64,000 bases of DNA from Wocania_A sp965224845 (GTDB taxonomy: Bacteria; Bacteroidota; Bacteroidia; Flavobacteriales; Flavobacteriaceae), in assembly GCA_965224845.1 (NCBI GenBank), contig CBDDAJ010000012.1, positions 1 through 64,000 of the forward strand. The letters run 5' to 3'. Positions 1-8,752 of this stretch are shown piece after piece. Below the pieces are notes generated by a model. It had not been told where the DNA came from. It was given only the letters and a program-made list of their open reading frames with translations, and ran no database searches. A program made the translations under genes and the position numbers. Positions within the stretch are counted from its first letter, which is position 1, and each line of letters opens with the position of its first letter.

Positions 1-308
1 TTTTTGCTTCCCAGCCATTCCCAATTAAGGTTTAACTTCATTTTGTTATTTGTTGTTAAACTTATTTTTGCGATAGCTTTTCCTGCTTTTAGCTCATTTT
101 CCATCGTTATACATTGGTATAACATATCGAGTGTATTTTCATTTAAACGGGCAATTATTTTTCCGTATTTAATAGGCCCTCCAGAATAATCTGCGGTTAC
201 CATATGGCCTTCTTGCTTATATTTAAAAATAGTTTCAGAATTTACTTTACCGTTTTTAGAATTTTCAACTAGTGAAAATGTTTTGTTATTAAAGTTAAAT
301 GCTGTCAT
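1..308 (-). CDS. Small conserved protein annotated in relatives as n-acetylglutamate synthase-like (3' end outside window)
   Basis: The minus strand is open from an ATG at 308 to the window edge, giving 102 residues without a stop. It begins MTAFNFNNKTFSLVENSKNG and continues with YKQEGHMVTADYSGG and later LNWEWLG. This pattern (F..VeNS.nGkv, TadYsGG, W.W) matches a family of about 110-residue proteins usually labelled n-acetylglutamate synthase by transfer; I know of no activity shown for it. The start lies 6 bases after the miaB stop, so the two are probably cotranscribed. The missing part should be only a few residues. No GNAT acetyltransferase motif is visible. Confidence 0.7.
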   Translation of the reverse strand, partial: MTAFNFNNKTFSLVENSKNGKVNSETIFKYKQEGHMVTADYSGGPIKYGKIIARLNENTLDMLYQCITMENELKAGKAIAKISLTTNNKMKLNLNWEWLGSK

Positions 309-314
309 TGCTTT

Positions 315-1763
315 TTAATTGGTCTCACTTAATCCAACGGCTTCTCCAATAAGTGTTGCACTTGTACAATCTGTAACGTTAATGTTTACAAAATCACCAA
401 TGTTATAATGCTCTTTTGGGAATACGCATACAATATTTTGTGGCGTTCGGCCAGACCATTGTGTATTAGATTTTTTTGATTCTTTTTCAATCAATACTTC
501 TACGGTTGTACCGAGCCATTCTTTGGTTTTAATTTCACTATGTGCCCTTTGTAAATCTACAATGTCTTGTAAACGTCTTTTTTTAACAGGTTCAGGAATA
601 TCATCTTCCATATTTCTACCTGCCATAGTTCCGGGGCGTTCAGAATAGGTAAACATATACCCAAAGTTATATTTTACATGATTCATTAACGACATGGTGT
701 CTTTATGGTCGTTTTCTGTTTCAGTAGGGAAACCAACAATCATATCCTGACTAATGGCACAGTTTGGAATGATACGACGAATATTATCAATAAGCTCCAT
801 ATATTCTTCACGTGTATGCAAACGATTCATAGCTTTTAAAATACGATTGCTACCACTTTGAACTGGTAAATGGATATGATTACAAATATTATTGTATTTC
901 GCCATGGTTTCAACGACATCTAAAGTTAAATCCTGAGGATTCGATGTTGAAAAACGAATACGCATTTTAGGTTGTGCTTTGGCGCATAATGCTAATAGAT
1001 TAGCAAAATTAACAGCAGTTGCCTTTTGAATATCACTGGCTTTAACAAAATCCTTTTTTAGTCCGCCTCCATACCAAAGGTAACTGTCTACATTTTGCCC
1101 AAGAAGGGTAATTTCTTTATAGCCGTTATGCCATAAATCGTTAAGTTCTTCAATAATACTTTGAGGATCTCTGCTACGCTCACGCCCACGTGTAAAAGGT
1201 ACAACACAAAAGGTACACATATTGTCACAGCCGCGAGTAATGGATACAAAAGCGGTAACACCATTACTATTTAAGCGTACCGGAGAAATGTCTCCATAAG
1301 TTTCTTCTTTTGACAGAATAACATTTATGGCATCTCTTCCTTCATCGACCTCGGCTAAAAGGTTTGGTAAATCTTTATAAGCATCAGGCCCAACAACAAG
1401 GTCAACAATTTTTTCTTCTTCAAGAAACTTAGTTTTTAAACGTTCTGCCATACAACCCAAAACCCCAACCTTCATTTTTGGATTGTGATCGCGTTTTACA
1501 GCATTGTACTTTTCTAAACGTTTACGAACAGTTTGTTCTGCTTTGTCGCGAATAGAACAAGTGTTTACCAAAACCAGATCTGCTTCTTCTAGATGTTGAG
1601 TGGTATTAAAACCTTCGTTTGTTAAAATAGAGGCCACAATTTCACTGTCGCTAAAATTCATTGCGCATCCGTAACTTTCAATAAAAAGCTTACGGGTGTT
1701 TTCTTTTTTATGCTCTAAAACTAAGGCTTCGCCTTGTTTGCTTTCGTCTATAATTTTCTCCAT
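315..1763 (-). CDS. miaB: tRNA-2-methylthio-N6-dimethylallyladenosine synthase MiaB
   Basis: This is a radical-SAM methylthiotransferase that adds a methylthio group to i6A37 of tRNAs reading UNN codons. From the preferred start (482 residues) the N-terminal UPF0004 domain has the three cluster cysteines C33 (ESYGCAMN), C69 (NTCSIRDKA) and C104 (LGCMAE). The radical-SAM CxxxCxxC motif is C179-C183-C186 (RGCDNMCTFC). A TRAM-like beta domain forms the C-terminus. The frame stays open upstream to an ATG at 1790, but family members begin near MEKIIDESKQGEA, so I place the start at 1763. Length and motif order are complete. The small gene just downstream is probably in the same transcript. Confidence 0.96.
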   Translation of the reverse strand: MEKIIDESKQGEALVLEHKKENTRKLFIESYGCAMNFSDSEIVASILTNEGFNTTQHLEEADLVLVNTCSIRDKAEQTVRKRLEKYNAVKRDHNPKMKVGVLGCMAERLKTKFLEEEKIVDLVVGPDAYKDLPNLLAEVDEGRDAINVILSKEETYGDISPVRLNSNGVTAFVSITRGCDNMCTFCVVPFTRGRERSRDPQSIIEELNDLWHNGYKEITLLGQNVDSYLWYGGGLKKDFVKASDIQKATAVNFANLLALCAKAQPKMRIRFSTSNPQDLTLDVVETMAKYNNICNHIHLPVQSGSNRILKAMNRLHTREEYMELIDNIRRIIPNCAISQDMIVGFPTETENDHKDTMSLMNHVKYNFGYMFTYSERPGTMAGRNMEDDIPEPVKKRRLQDIVDLQRAHSEIKTKEWLGTTVEVLIEKESKKSNTQWSGRTPQNIVCVFPKEHYNIGDFVNINVTDCTSATLIGEAVGLSETN

Positions 1764-1913
1764 AAATATACTGAAACCAATAGCAGTCAATAAGTGTGCA
1801 AAGATACAATTTATTTAGATTTTATGACAAAGTGACAGGTTAATTATTTTATAAGTTACGCAACCAAAATGTGTTTTTAGTATCTAAAAGTAAAAGCTAA
1901 AAATCATAATGCT

Positions 1914-2621
1914 ATGGGCTCAATCAAAAAAATATTTTTCTTTCTTTCAATTTCCTTGTGCTTTTTAAATATGACTTGTGAATCTGAAAATGACATCATT
2001 GTAGATTCAGATAACTTATTGATAGGTAGTTGGGTTGAGCCAAATTATGATGATGAACAAACTGTTTTTAAAAGAGCATCTTTTTTGCCTAATGATGCTT
2101 ATGGTATTTTGTTTAAAGCAAATGGTGATTTTGTTGAAAGATCATCAGGTTGGTGTGGAACTCCTCCATTATTTTTTTCTGATTATGAGGGTAATTGGGA
2201 GTTGGATAATACACTGGTTACAATTACTCAACAATATTATCCAATTAATTATTCTTGGCGAATTATATCGGTTACTGAAACGGAATTGATTGTAAAAAGA
2301 GAGCTGACCGAGCAAGAGTTAGACCATAGGGCGTTGATGAACTTGTTTGATGAGATTTATAATTTGAGTGTTAGTGTTTCGTGTAACAATGCCAGTGATT
2401 GGGATTTTGTGGCATATGGAGCTAAGGCATGTGGCGGGCCACAAGGTTATATCGCTTATTCTGCTCAGATTGATACAGATGCATTTTTGCAAAAGATAAA
2501 TGAGTATACTCAAGCGGAAAAAGAATACAATATTAAATGGGAAATAAACTCAACTTGCGAGCTTCCTAAAGTGCCGGTAGGAGTAGAGTGTCAAAACAAG
2601 TATCCTGTATTAAAATATTAA
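1914..2621 (+). CDS. Predicted lipoprotein with lipocalin-like N-terminus
   Basis: This 235-residue protein begins with a charged and hydrophobic signal ending in LNMTC, a good lipobox, so it should be lipidated at Cys22. The next roughly 110 residues (LLIGSWVEP, GILFKANGDFVER, GNWELDNTLVTIT) resemble the lipocalin-like DUF4488/DUF5004 folds common in Bacteroidota lipoproteins. The C-terminal half has several cysteines (VSCNNASDW, KACGGPQGY, STCELPKVPVGVECQN) like small flavobacterial secreted proteins. No function can be assigned. A second lipoprotein gene starts 5 bases downstream, so the two form an operon. Confidence 0.7.
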   Translation: MGSIKKIFFFLSISLCFLNMTCESENDIIVDSDNLLIGSWVEPNYDDEQTVFKRASFLPNDAYGILFKANGDFVERSSGWCGTPPLFFSDYEGNWELDNTLVTITQQYYPINYSWRIISVTETELIVKRELTEQELDHRALMNLFDEIYNLSVSVSCNNASDWDFVAYGAKACGGPQGYIAYSAQIDTDAFLQKINEYTQAEKEYNIKWEINSTCELPKVPVGVECQNKYPVLKY

Positions 2622-2626
2622 TTACT

Positions 2627-3076
2627 ATGTATTATAAAACTTTAATTAAAAAAACACTTTTTGCGACAGCTATAATGTTTTGTTTTATGAATATACTGTG
2701 CGAGAAGCAAGATGATGTTATGGGGATAAACTGCGATTTTGTTGTTACAGTAGATGCAACAAAATATAACGCTTTAGAAACGGCAAGTTTCGAATTTATA
2801 AATGCAGAAATATTGGAGGATTGTTTAGTAATTAAAATTGGGGCTTCTGGTTGTAGTGGAGATCGTTGGGGTTTTGATTTAGTTGATTCTGGAGCTATAG
2901 CAGAATCTTCACCCGAGCAACGCTTTTTAAAATTTCAGTTAATAAATGATGAAGCTTGTTTGGCGTATTTTGAGAGAACGATCTCGTTTGATCTCACACC
3001 ATTGCAAGTTAGTGGTAGTAATGAAATTATACTCAATATTGAAGGCCTAGAAGCTTCGTTAAACTATAATTATTAA
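2627..3076 (+). CDS. Predicted small lipoprotein
   Basis: A 149-residue product starting MYYKTLIKKTLFATA, with a hydrophobic signal that ends in MNILC, a plausible lipobox. The frame extends back to an ATG at 2588, but that start would overlap the previous gene and bury the signal peptide, so I use the ATG at 2627. The mature part is beta-rich, with four cysteines beyond the lipobox. It lies 5 bases after the preceding lipoprotein gene and probably belongs to its operon. I do not recognise the family. Confidence 0.68.
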   Translation: MYYKTLIKKTLFATAIMFCFMNILCEKQDDVMGINCDFVVTVDATKYNALETASFEFINAEILEDCLVIKIGASGCSGDRWGFDLVDSGAIAESSPEQRFLKFQLINDEACLAYFERTISFDLTPLQVSGSNEIILNIEGLEASLNYNY

Positions 3077-3182
3077 AAAATAACCGCTATAAAACATCCT
3101 ATAACTAAATCTTGATGCTCAAAAAAAGGATTTAATGGGTGTGGCATATTAACCTTTTGAAAACAATAAAAAATATATACAT

Positions 3183-4421
3183 ATGAAAATGAAATTTGTT
3201 TTATTAGCCTTAGTCTTTTTTAGTATGATGTCTTGCGATAATGACGATGCCAATTATGAGTTTGTTAAGGTCGCAACACCAGAAATAATGAGCAAAGCAG
3301 TATTTAGAAGTTCGGTCGACATCGTTGCACCAAAAAATATTGAGCAAGCCGGAAAAATTTATGCATACAATAATTACATTTTTGTAAACGATGTAAATAA
3401 GGGAGTTCATGTTATAGATAATATAAACCCTAAAGCGCCAAAGGCCGTTAAGTATATAAGGATACCAGGTAACGAAGACATATCTGTAAAAGATAATTTT
3501 TTATATGCTGATAGTGCAACAGATTTGTTGGTTTTTGATATTTCTGATATTAATTCGATTGCTTTAACTGAGCGATTAGAAGATGTATTTAAAGTTTATG
3601 ATTTCTTAATTCCTGCCGAAGCAGATGTTATAAATTATGAAAGTTTTAATTTTGAAACAGAAATAATTGTAGGTTGGACCATTGCTACTGAAAGGCGTGA
3701 AAAAGTAGAGGCATCTCAAATAGATGTTATTTTTAATGATGCTCTTAATACAGCAGCCAATGAGTCTGTTACAGGTCAAGGTGGCTCACTGGCACGCTTT
3801 CAAATAGTAGATAATTATTTGTATACCGTTGGCTCGCATGAAATGATAATTTTTAATATTAGTAATTTATCTCAGCCTACATTTGTTAAATCTCAATATT
3901 CAGGAAATAATATAGAAACTCTGTTTCAGGCAGATGGGTATTTATATATTGGTAGTACGGATGGGATGTATATTTACGATTTAGCTAATGCAGAAAGCCC
4001 TGCTTATGTATCTGAGTTTATTCATTGGACAGGCTGCGACCCTGTAGTTGTTGATGGGGATTATGCATATTTAACCTTACGTGGTGGAAATAACTGTGGC
4101 GAGCAAGAAAGTGTACTGGAAGTTATAGATATAAGCGATAAATCGACTCCAACTTTGTCTGGAAGGTATCTGTTAGAGAATCCTTATGGTTTAGGTGTAA
4201 AAGATAATATGCTTTTTGTTTGCGATGGTACCGCAGGACTAAAGTTATTTGACAAAACGGATCCGCTCAATATCGAAATAAAAAAATCTTTTAAAAATAT
4301 ACAAGCTACAGATGTTATTCCTTTAGAAAACACTTTAATAATGATTGGAGGGAAAACGTTGTATCAATATGCATATGTTAATGATGGTATAGAGCTTGTT
4401 AGTACTTTTTCTTTAAATTAA
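3183..4421 (+). CDS. LVIVD-repeat lipoprotein
   Basis: A 412-residue lipoprotein with lipobox SMMSC. The mature protein has repeated beta-blades of the form (L/V)xVxDIS(D/N)xxxP, for example LLVFDISDINS, MIIFNISNLSQP, MYIYDLANAESP and LEVIDISDKSTP. These are typical of the LVIVD repeat family, which is expected to form a beta-propeller on the cell surface or in the periplasm. Function is unknown. A clear hairpin terminator follows 28 bases after the stop, closing this transcript. Confidence 0.85.
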   Translation: MKMKFVLLALVFFSMMSCDNDDANYEFVKVATPEIMSKAVFRSSVDIVAPKNIEQAGKIYAYNNYIFVNDVNKGVHVIDNINPKAPKAVKYIRIPGNEDISVKDNFLYADSATDLLVFDISDINSIALTERLEDVFKVYDFLIPAEADVINYESFNFETEIIVGWTIATERREKVEASQIDVIFNDALNTAANESVTGQGGSLARFQIVDNYLYTVGSHEMIIFNISNLSQPTFVKSQYSGNNIETLFQADGYLYIGSTDGMYIYDLANAESPAYVSEFIHWTGCDPVVVDGDYAYLTLRGGNNCGEQESVLEVIDISDKSTPTLSGRYLLENPYGLGVKDNMLFVCDGTAGLKLFDKTDPLNIEIKKSFKNIQATDVIPLENTLIMIGGKTLYQYAYVNDGIELVSTFSLN

Positions 4422-4449
4422 ATCTTTTATTATATAAATAGAACAAAAT

Positions 4450-4472
4450 CCAGTGCCAGCACTGGGTTTTTT
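4450..4472 (+). terminator. Rho-independent terminator after LVIVD lipoprotein gene
   Basis: A 6-bp perfect stem (CCAGTG / CACTGG, loop CCAG) is followed by G and six T. It sits 28 bases after the stop at 4421 and before the next same-strand gene. Confidence 0.85.
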
Positions 4473-4549
4473 GGTTATGAGAGTGAATATTTTTGTTAAA
4501 TCTATTATAAAGTAGTTACTTTGGAATCATATACTAATTTAACCAAAGT

Positions 4550-5317
4550 ATGAGTACATTAACCCATTTAGAAAATAAAATAAACCATGCAAAAGATTTA
4601 GATTTTGGTGATATTATTAGCGAATCGATAGAATTGTTTAAAAAAGTTTGGCTAAAGGGGTTTTTAGTTATACTGTTTATCATGATAGCAGCTGGGTGCT
4701 TAGCTTTTGTGTTTTCTTTATTGGGTTTAGCTCCGGAAAATAACATGCTGGTTGATGGGATTAATCTGGAATCTTTCACAAAGTTTTATTCTTCTAGTGC
4801 GCTTTACAGTATCCCGCAAACTATTTTAGTAAGCACTTTAACCATAGCTTTTATGGCTGCATTTTATAGAATTTGTAAACAAATGGTTTCTGGAGGAAAC
4901 GAAAGTGATGACTATTTTTATTTTTTTAAAAAGGAATATTTTAGTAAAGTATTTATGCTGGGGTTAATACATGCCGGTATCGCAACATTAGCTCAATTAA
5001 TGTTTGTAATACCTTATATATATGTAATGGTTCCATTGTCTTATGTTTCAATAATTTTTGCAAACAATCCAGAATTAAGTGAAAGTGACATTGTTAAAGC
5101 AAGCTTTAAACTTGGTAATAAAAAATGGCTCATTACTTTTGGAACTATGTTTGTTGCCGGAATTTTAGCCATGTTAGGACTTCTAGCTTGTGTAGTAGGC
5201 GCTTTTTTTACCATGTCTCTTGTTTATTTACCTGTGTTTTTAATTTATAAAGAAGTTATAGGTTTTGAAGAGAACAGTGAAATAGACCAAATAGGAATGA
5301 ATAACGATTTAAATTAA
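4550..5317 (+). CDS. Multi-pass membrane protein, tandem paralogue 1
   Basis: A 255-residue integral membrane protein. An amphipathic N-terminus (HLENKINHAKDLDFGDIISESIELFKKVW) is followed by about five or six hydrophobic segments. The C-terminal block is shared with the next gene (SFKLGNKKWLITFG, then YLPVFLIYKEVIGF). The two genes are clear tandem duplicates. The layout resembles DUF975-like or glycerophosphodiester-phosphodiesterase membrane-domain proteins, but no catalytic residues are visible. Function unknown. It starts after a terminator, and its partner follows 20 bases after its stop. Confidence 0.75.
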   Translation: MSTLTHLENKINHAKDLDFGDIISESIELFKKVWLKGFLVILFIMIAAGCLAFVFSLLGLAPENNMLVDGINLESFTKFYSSSALYSIPQTILVSTLTIAFMAAFYRICKQMVSGGNESDDYFYFFKKEYFSKVFMLGLIHAGIATLAQLMFVIPYIYVMVPLSYVSIIFANNPELSESDIVKASFKLGNKKWLITFGTMFVAGILAMLGLLACVVGAFFTMSLVYLPVFLIYKEVIGFEENSEIDQIGMNNDLN

Positions 5318-5337
5318 ACTAACCAAAAATTAAAATA

Positions 5338-6120
5338 ATGAACACAATTAATACTTTATTAGAAAAAATAGAACGCGCCAAAGCGTTAGACTTTGGATCT
5401 ATCTTTAGTGAATCTATCGAGTTATTCAAAAAGACATGGCTGCAAGGCTTTTTACTGCAAATATTTACTTTATTGGTAATGATGCCATTAATAATCGTAT
5501 TGTACTTACCGTTAATAGGTGTGGTAATTGCTCAACAAGAAAGTGGGCATGCCAATCCGGATGCTTTTAACGAGTTTTTTGCCGGCATGTCTATTTTGTA
5601 TATCCTTTTTGTTTTTGTTGGGATTTTTGTTCTGGGAGCAATTTCGGTAGCTTTAAATGCTGCTTTTTTTAGAATGATGAAAAGTTTAGATTATAACGAA
5701 CAAGTATCTACTTCAGATTTTTTCTATTTTTTAAAAGGAAAATATTTGAAGAAAACCTTTTTATTAATGCTTGTATCTATTGTAATAGCTATTCCTTCTG
5801 CATTACTTTGCTATATTCCATTAATCTATGCGCTAGTGCCCATGTCGTATTTTACAATTGTTTTTGCGTTTAATCCCGAATTTAGCGTTGGTGATGTTGT
5901 TAAGTCTAGTTTTAAATTAGGAAATAAAAAATGGCTAATTTCTTTTGGGTTGCTAGTAGTAAGTTACATATGTGTAATGATAGCTACTATGATAACTTGC
6001 GGAATTGGAGGGTTGTTTTTGCAAATGTTTATCTTTCATCCATTGTATTTAATTTATAAAAAAGTTGTTGGCTTTAAAGAAATAAGTGCTATTGAAGAAA
6101 TAGGAACTTCGGCTGAATAA
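5338..6120 (+). CDS. Multi-pass membrane protein, tandem paralogue 2
   Basis: A 260-residue paralogue of the preceding protein. It keeps the N-terminal LDFGxIFSESIELFKKTWLQGF block, four to six membrane segments, and the C-terminal SSFKLGNKKWLISFG and HPLYLIYKKVVGFKE blocks. A DFFYFLKGKYLKK loop corresponds to DYFYFFKKEYFSK in paralogue 1. Strong conservation of the cytoplasmic-looking ends with divergent membrane segments suggests a heteromeric pair. No known function. A strong terminator follows. Confidence 0.75.
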   Translation: MNTINTLLEKIERAKALDFGSIFSESIELFKKTWLQGFLLQIFTLLVMMPLIIVLYLPLIGVVIAQQESGHANPDAFNEFFAGMSILYILFVFVGIFVLGAISVALNAAFFRMMKSLDYNEQVSTSDFFYFLKGKYLKKTFLLMLVSIVIAIPSALLCYIPLIYALVPMSYFTIVFAFNPEFSVGDVVKSSFKLGNKKWLISFGLLVVSYICVMIATMITCGIGGLFLQMFIFHPLYLIYKKVVGFKEISAIEEIGTSAE

Positions 6121-6137
6121 TATTTTTAGTTCAATAC

Positions 6138-6175
6138 AAAACCTGTTTTTTAAATGTTAAAAACAGGTTTTTTTA
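6138..6175 (+). terminator. Rho-independent terminator after membrane protein pair
   Basis: The inverted repeat AAACCTGTTTTT / AAAAACAGGTTT with a short loop runs directly into a T tract. It separates the membrane-protein pair from topA. Confidence 0.88.
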
Positions 6176-6229
6176 TTCAAAATGTTCACAGATTATCCAT
6201 AAAAAGTTACAGATAAACTTTTTTTCATA

Positions 6230-6237
6230 TACATTTG
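6230..6237 (+). promoter_or_regulatory. Putative -7 box of topA promoter
   Basis: TACATTTG matches the Bacteroidota TAnnTTTG -7 element and lies 19 bases before the topA ATG, just after the upstream terminator. No convincing -33 TTG is seen. Confidence 0.5.
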
Positions 6238-6256
6238 TAGCTTCAAAAAATCAAGT

Positions 6257-8749
6257 ATGGCGAAGAATTTAGTGATTGTAGAGTCACCGGCTAAGGCAAA
6301 AACTATTGAAAAATTTTTAGGAAAAGATTTTAAAGTAGAGTCTAGTTTTGGGCATATATCCGATTTACCTTCTAAGGAATTGGGTGTAAATGTTGATGGT
6401 GATTTTAAACCAAAGTATGAGGTTTCTAAAGATAAAAAAGCAGTTGTAAAAAAACTGAAAGACTTAGCTAAAAAAGCAGAAATGGTTTGGTTGGCAAGTG
6501 ATGAGGATCGTGAGGGGGAAGCCATCGCATGGCATTTAGCCGAGGCTTTAAAGTTAGATAAAGAAAAAACGAAACGTATCGTTTTTCACGAAATTACTAA
6601 AACTGCAATTCAACGTGCCATAGAAAATCCAAGGGGAATAGATTACGATTTGGTTGACGCCCAGCAAGCCCGTCGGGTATTGGATAGAATTGTAGGATAC
6701 GAATTGTCTCCTGTGCTTTGGCGAAAAGTCAAAGGAGGGCTGTCTGCAGGTCGAGTACAATCTGTTTCGGTACGCTTAATTGTTGAGAAAGAAAGAGAGA
6801 TACAAGGGTTTGTGCCTGTGGCATCTTACAGGATTGATGCTGAGTTTTCAAATGAAAGTGGACAAACATTTAAAGCAAAGTTGCCTAAGAATTTTTCAAC
6901 GAAGGAGGAGGCTCAAAAGTTTTTAGAGCAAAACCTATCAGCATCATTTAGGGTGGTAGATTTGCAAAAAAAACCAGCAAAAAAGTCACCGGCAGCACCA
7001 TTTACAACATCTACATTACAACAAGAAGCATCGCGTAAATTATACTTTTCGGTAAGTAAAACCATGACTATGGCACAACGTCTTTACGAGGCAGGTTTAA
7101 TAACTTATATGAGAACCGATAGTGTTAATTTGTCTGACGAAGCTCGAAAAGGTGCAGAAACAGAAATTAAAAATGCTTTCGGATCAAACTATAGTAAACC
7201 AAGAAACTACAAAGGAAAAGCAAAAGGTGCACAAGAAGCACACGAAGCCATTCGTCCTACAAACTTTGCAGTGCACTCTGTAGATATTGATTACGATCAG
7301 GCAAGGCTTTACGATTTAATTTGGAAACGTGCCATTGCGTCTCAAATGAGCGAAGCAGAATTAGAACGTACCAATGTAAAAATAAGTGCTTCTACTCATA
7401 ACGAAAATTTCACTGCAAACGGAGAGGTAATTACTTTTGATGGATTTTTAAAAGTGTATTTAGAAGGGACTGATGATGAAAATGTTGAGCAAGAAGGGAT
7501 GTTGCCTGCGATGAGAACAAACGAAACATTGCTTAATAGATACATAAAAGCTACAGAGCGTTATACACGACCACCAGCAAGGTTTACAGAAGCGTCTTTG
7601 GTTAAAAAGTTAGAAGAATTAGGTATTGGCCGTCCGTCAACTTATGCACCAACCATTTCAACGATTCAAAACAGAAATTATGTTGAAAAGGGGACCGTTG
7701 AAGGTGTTGCGCGTGATTATTCGCAACTTACATTACAAAACGGTGTAATAGCAGATAAAAAATTAAAAGAAAAAGTAGGGTCAGATAAGGGTAAGCTTGT
7801 TCCAACTGATATAGGGATGATTGTAACTGACTTTTTGGTTAATCATTTTGAGCAGATTTTAGATTACAATTTTACGGCAAAAGTTGAAGCAGATTTTGAT
7901 GATATTGCTGATGGTAAAGAAGATTGGACCAAAATGATGAAATTATTTTATAAAGATTTTCATCCGCAAGTAGAAGATGTAAAAGAAAATGCCGAAAGAG
8001 AATCTGGTGAGCGTATTTTAGGAAAAGATCCAAAAACAGGAAAACAGGTAAGTGTACGTTTAGGTAAGTTTGGGCCAATGGTACAAATAGGAACTGTTGA
8101 CGACGAGGAAAAACCACAGTTTGCAAGTTTAAGTCCAGACCAACAACTAAATACCATTACTTACGAAGAAGCTATGGATTTATTTCAGCTTCCAAAAAAC
8201 TTAGGGGCCTATGAAGGCGAAGAAGTTCTTGTAAATAATGGGCGTTTTGGACCCTATGTAAAGTTTGGTTCTGCATTTGTATCCTTGCCAAAAGGAGTAG
8301 ACCCTTTAAGTGTTGAGCTGGAAGAAGCTATTGTTTTGATTAAAGAAAAGCAAAAAGCCGATGCTCCTATATATATGTATAAAGATTTACCTGTGCAAAA
8401 AGGTAAAGGGCGTTTTGGTCCATTTATTAAGTGGAACAATATGTTTATTAATGTAAATAAAAAATACGATTGGGATAATTTGTCTGATGAAGATATTGTT
8501 GAATTGATAGAAACAAAAATTCAAAAAGAAATTGATAAGGTTGTTCATAATTGGGAAGAAGAAGGCATTCGTGTTGAAAAAGCACGTTGGGGAAGGCACA
8601 ATGTTGTGAAAGGAAAAATAAAAGTAGAATTAGCTAAAACGATAGATGTATCGGATATGACTTTAGATGAAGCAAAAGCACTTATCGAAGCTAAATCGCC
8701 TAAAAAAAAGAAAGCAACCAAGAAAAAAACAACTGCAAAAAAGAAATAA
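6257..8749 (+). CDS. topA: DNA topoisomerase I (type IA)
   Basis: An 830-residue enzyme that relaxes negative supercoils by single-strand passage. The N-terminal Toprim domain carries VIVESPAKAKTIEKFLG and the acidic DEDREGEAIAWHL motif. The catalytic tyrosine is Y284 in GLITYMRTDS. The HEAIRPT and GIGRPSTYAP blocks of the central domain are present. The C-terminus has several repeats of the form GRFGPxV(K/Q)xG (TopA_C_3 type) instead of zinc fingers, and ends in a lysine-rich tail (PKKKKATKKKTTAKKK). A terminator and a -7 box lie upstream. The next gene starts 3 bases after the stop. Confidence 0.97.
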   Translation: MAKNLVIVESPAKAKTIEKFLGKDFKVESSFGHISDLPSKELGVNVDGDFKPKYEVSKDKKAVVKKLKDLAKKAEMVWLASDEDREGEAIAWHLAEALKLDKEKTKRIVFHEITKTAIQRAIENPRGIDYDLVDAQQARRVLDRIVGYELSPVLWRKVKGGLSAGRVQSVSVRLIVEKEREIQGFVPVASYRIDAEFSNESGQTFKAKLPKNFSTKEEAQKFLEQNLSASFRVVDLQKKPAKKSPAAPFTTSTLQQEASRKLYFSVSKTMTMAQRLYEAGLITYMRTDSVNLSDEARKGAETEIKNAFGSNYSKPRNYKGKAKGAQEAHEAIRPTNFAVHSVDIDYDQARLYDLIWKRAIASQMSEAELERTNVKISASTHNENFTANGEVITFDGFLKVYLEGTDDENVEQEGMLPAMRTNETLLNRYIKATERYTRPPARFTEASLVKKLEELGIGRPSTYAPTISTIQNRNYVEKGTVEGVARDYSQLTLQNGVIADKKLKEKVGSDKGKLVPTDIGMIVTDFLVNHFEQILDYNFTAKVEADFDDIADGKEDWTKMMKLFYKDFHPQVEDVKENAERESGERILGKDPKTGKQVSVRLGKFGPMVQIGTVDDEEKPQFASLSPDQQLNTITYEEAMDLFQLPKNLGAYEGEEVLVNNGRFGPYVKFGSAFVSLPKGVDPLSVELEEAIVLIKEKQKADAPIYMYKDLPVQKGKGRFGPFIKWNNMFINVNKKYDWDNLSDEDIVELIETKIQKEIDKVVHNWEEEGIRVEKARWGRHNVVKGKIKVELAKTIDVSDMTLDEAKALIEAKSPKKKKATKKKTTAKKK

Positions 8750-8752
8750 TTC

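Noticed and set aside
4..189. Plus-strand open frame at the window start
   Set aside because: It is the antisense of the better-supported minus-strand gene ending at 308, which has family-like sequence.
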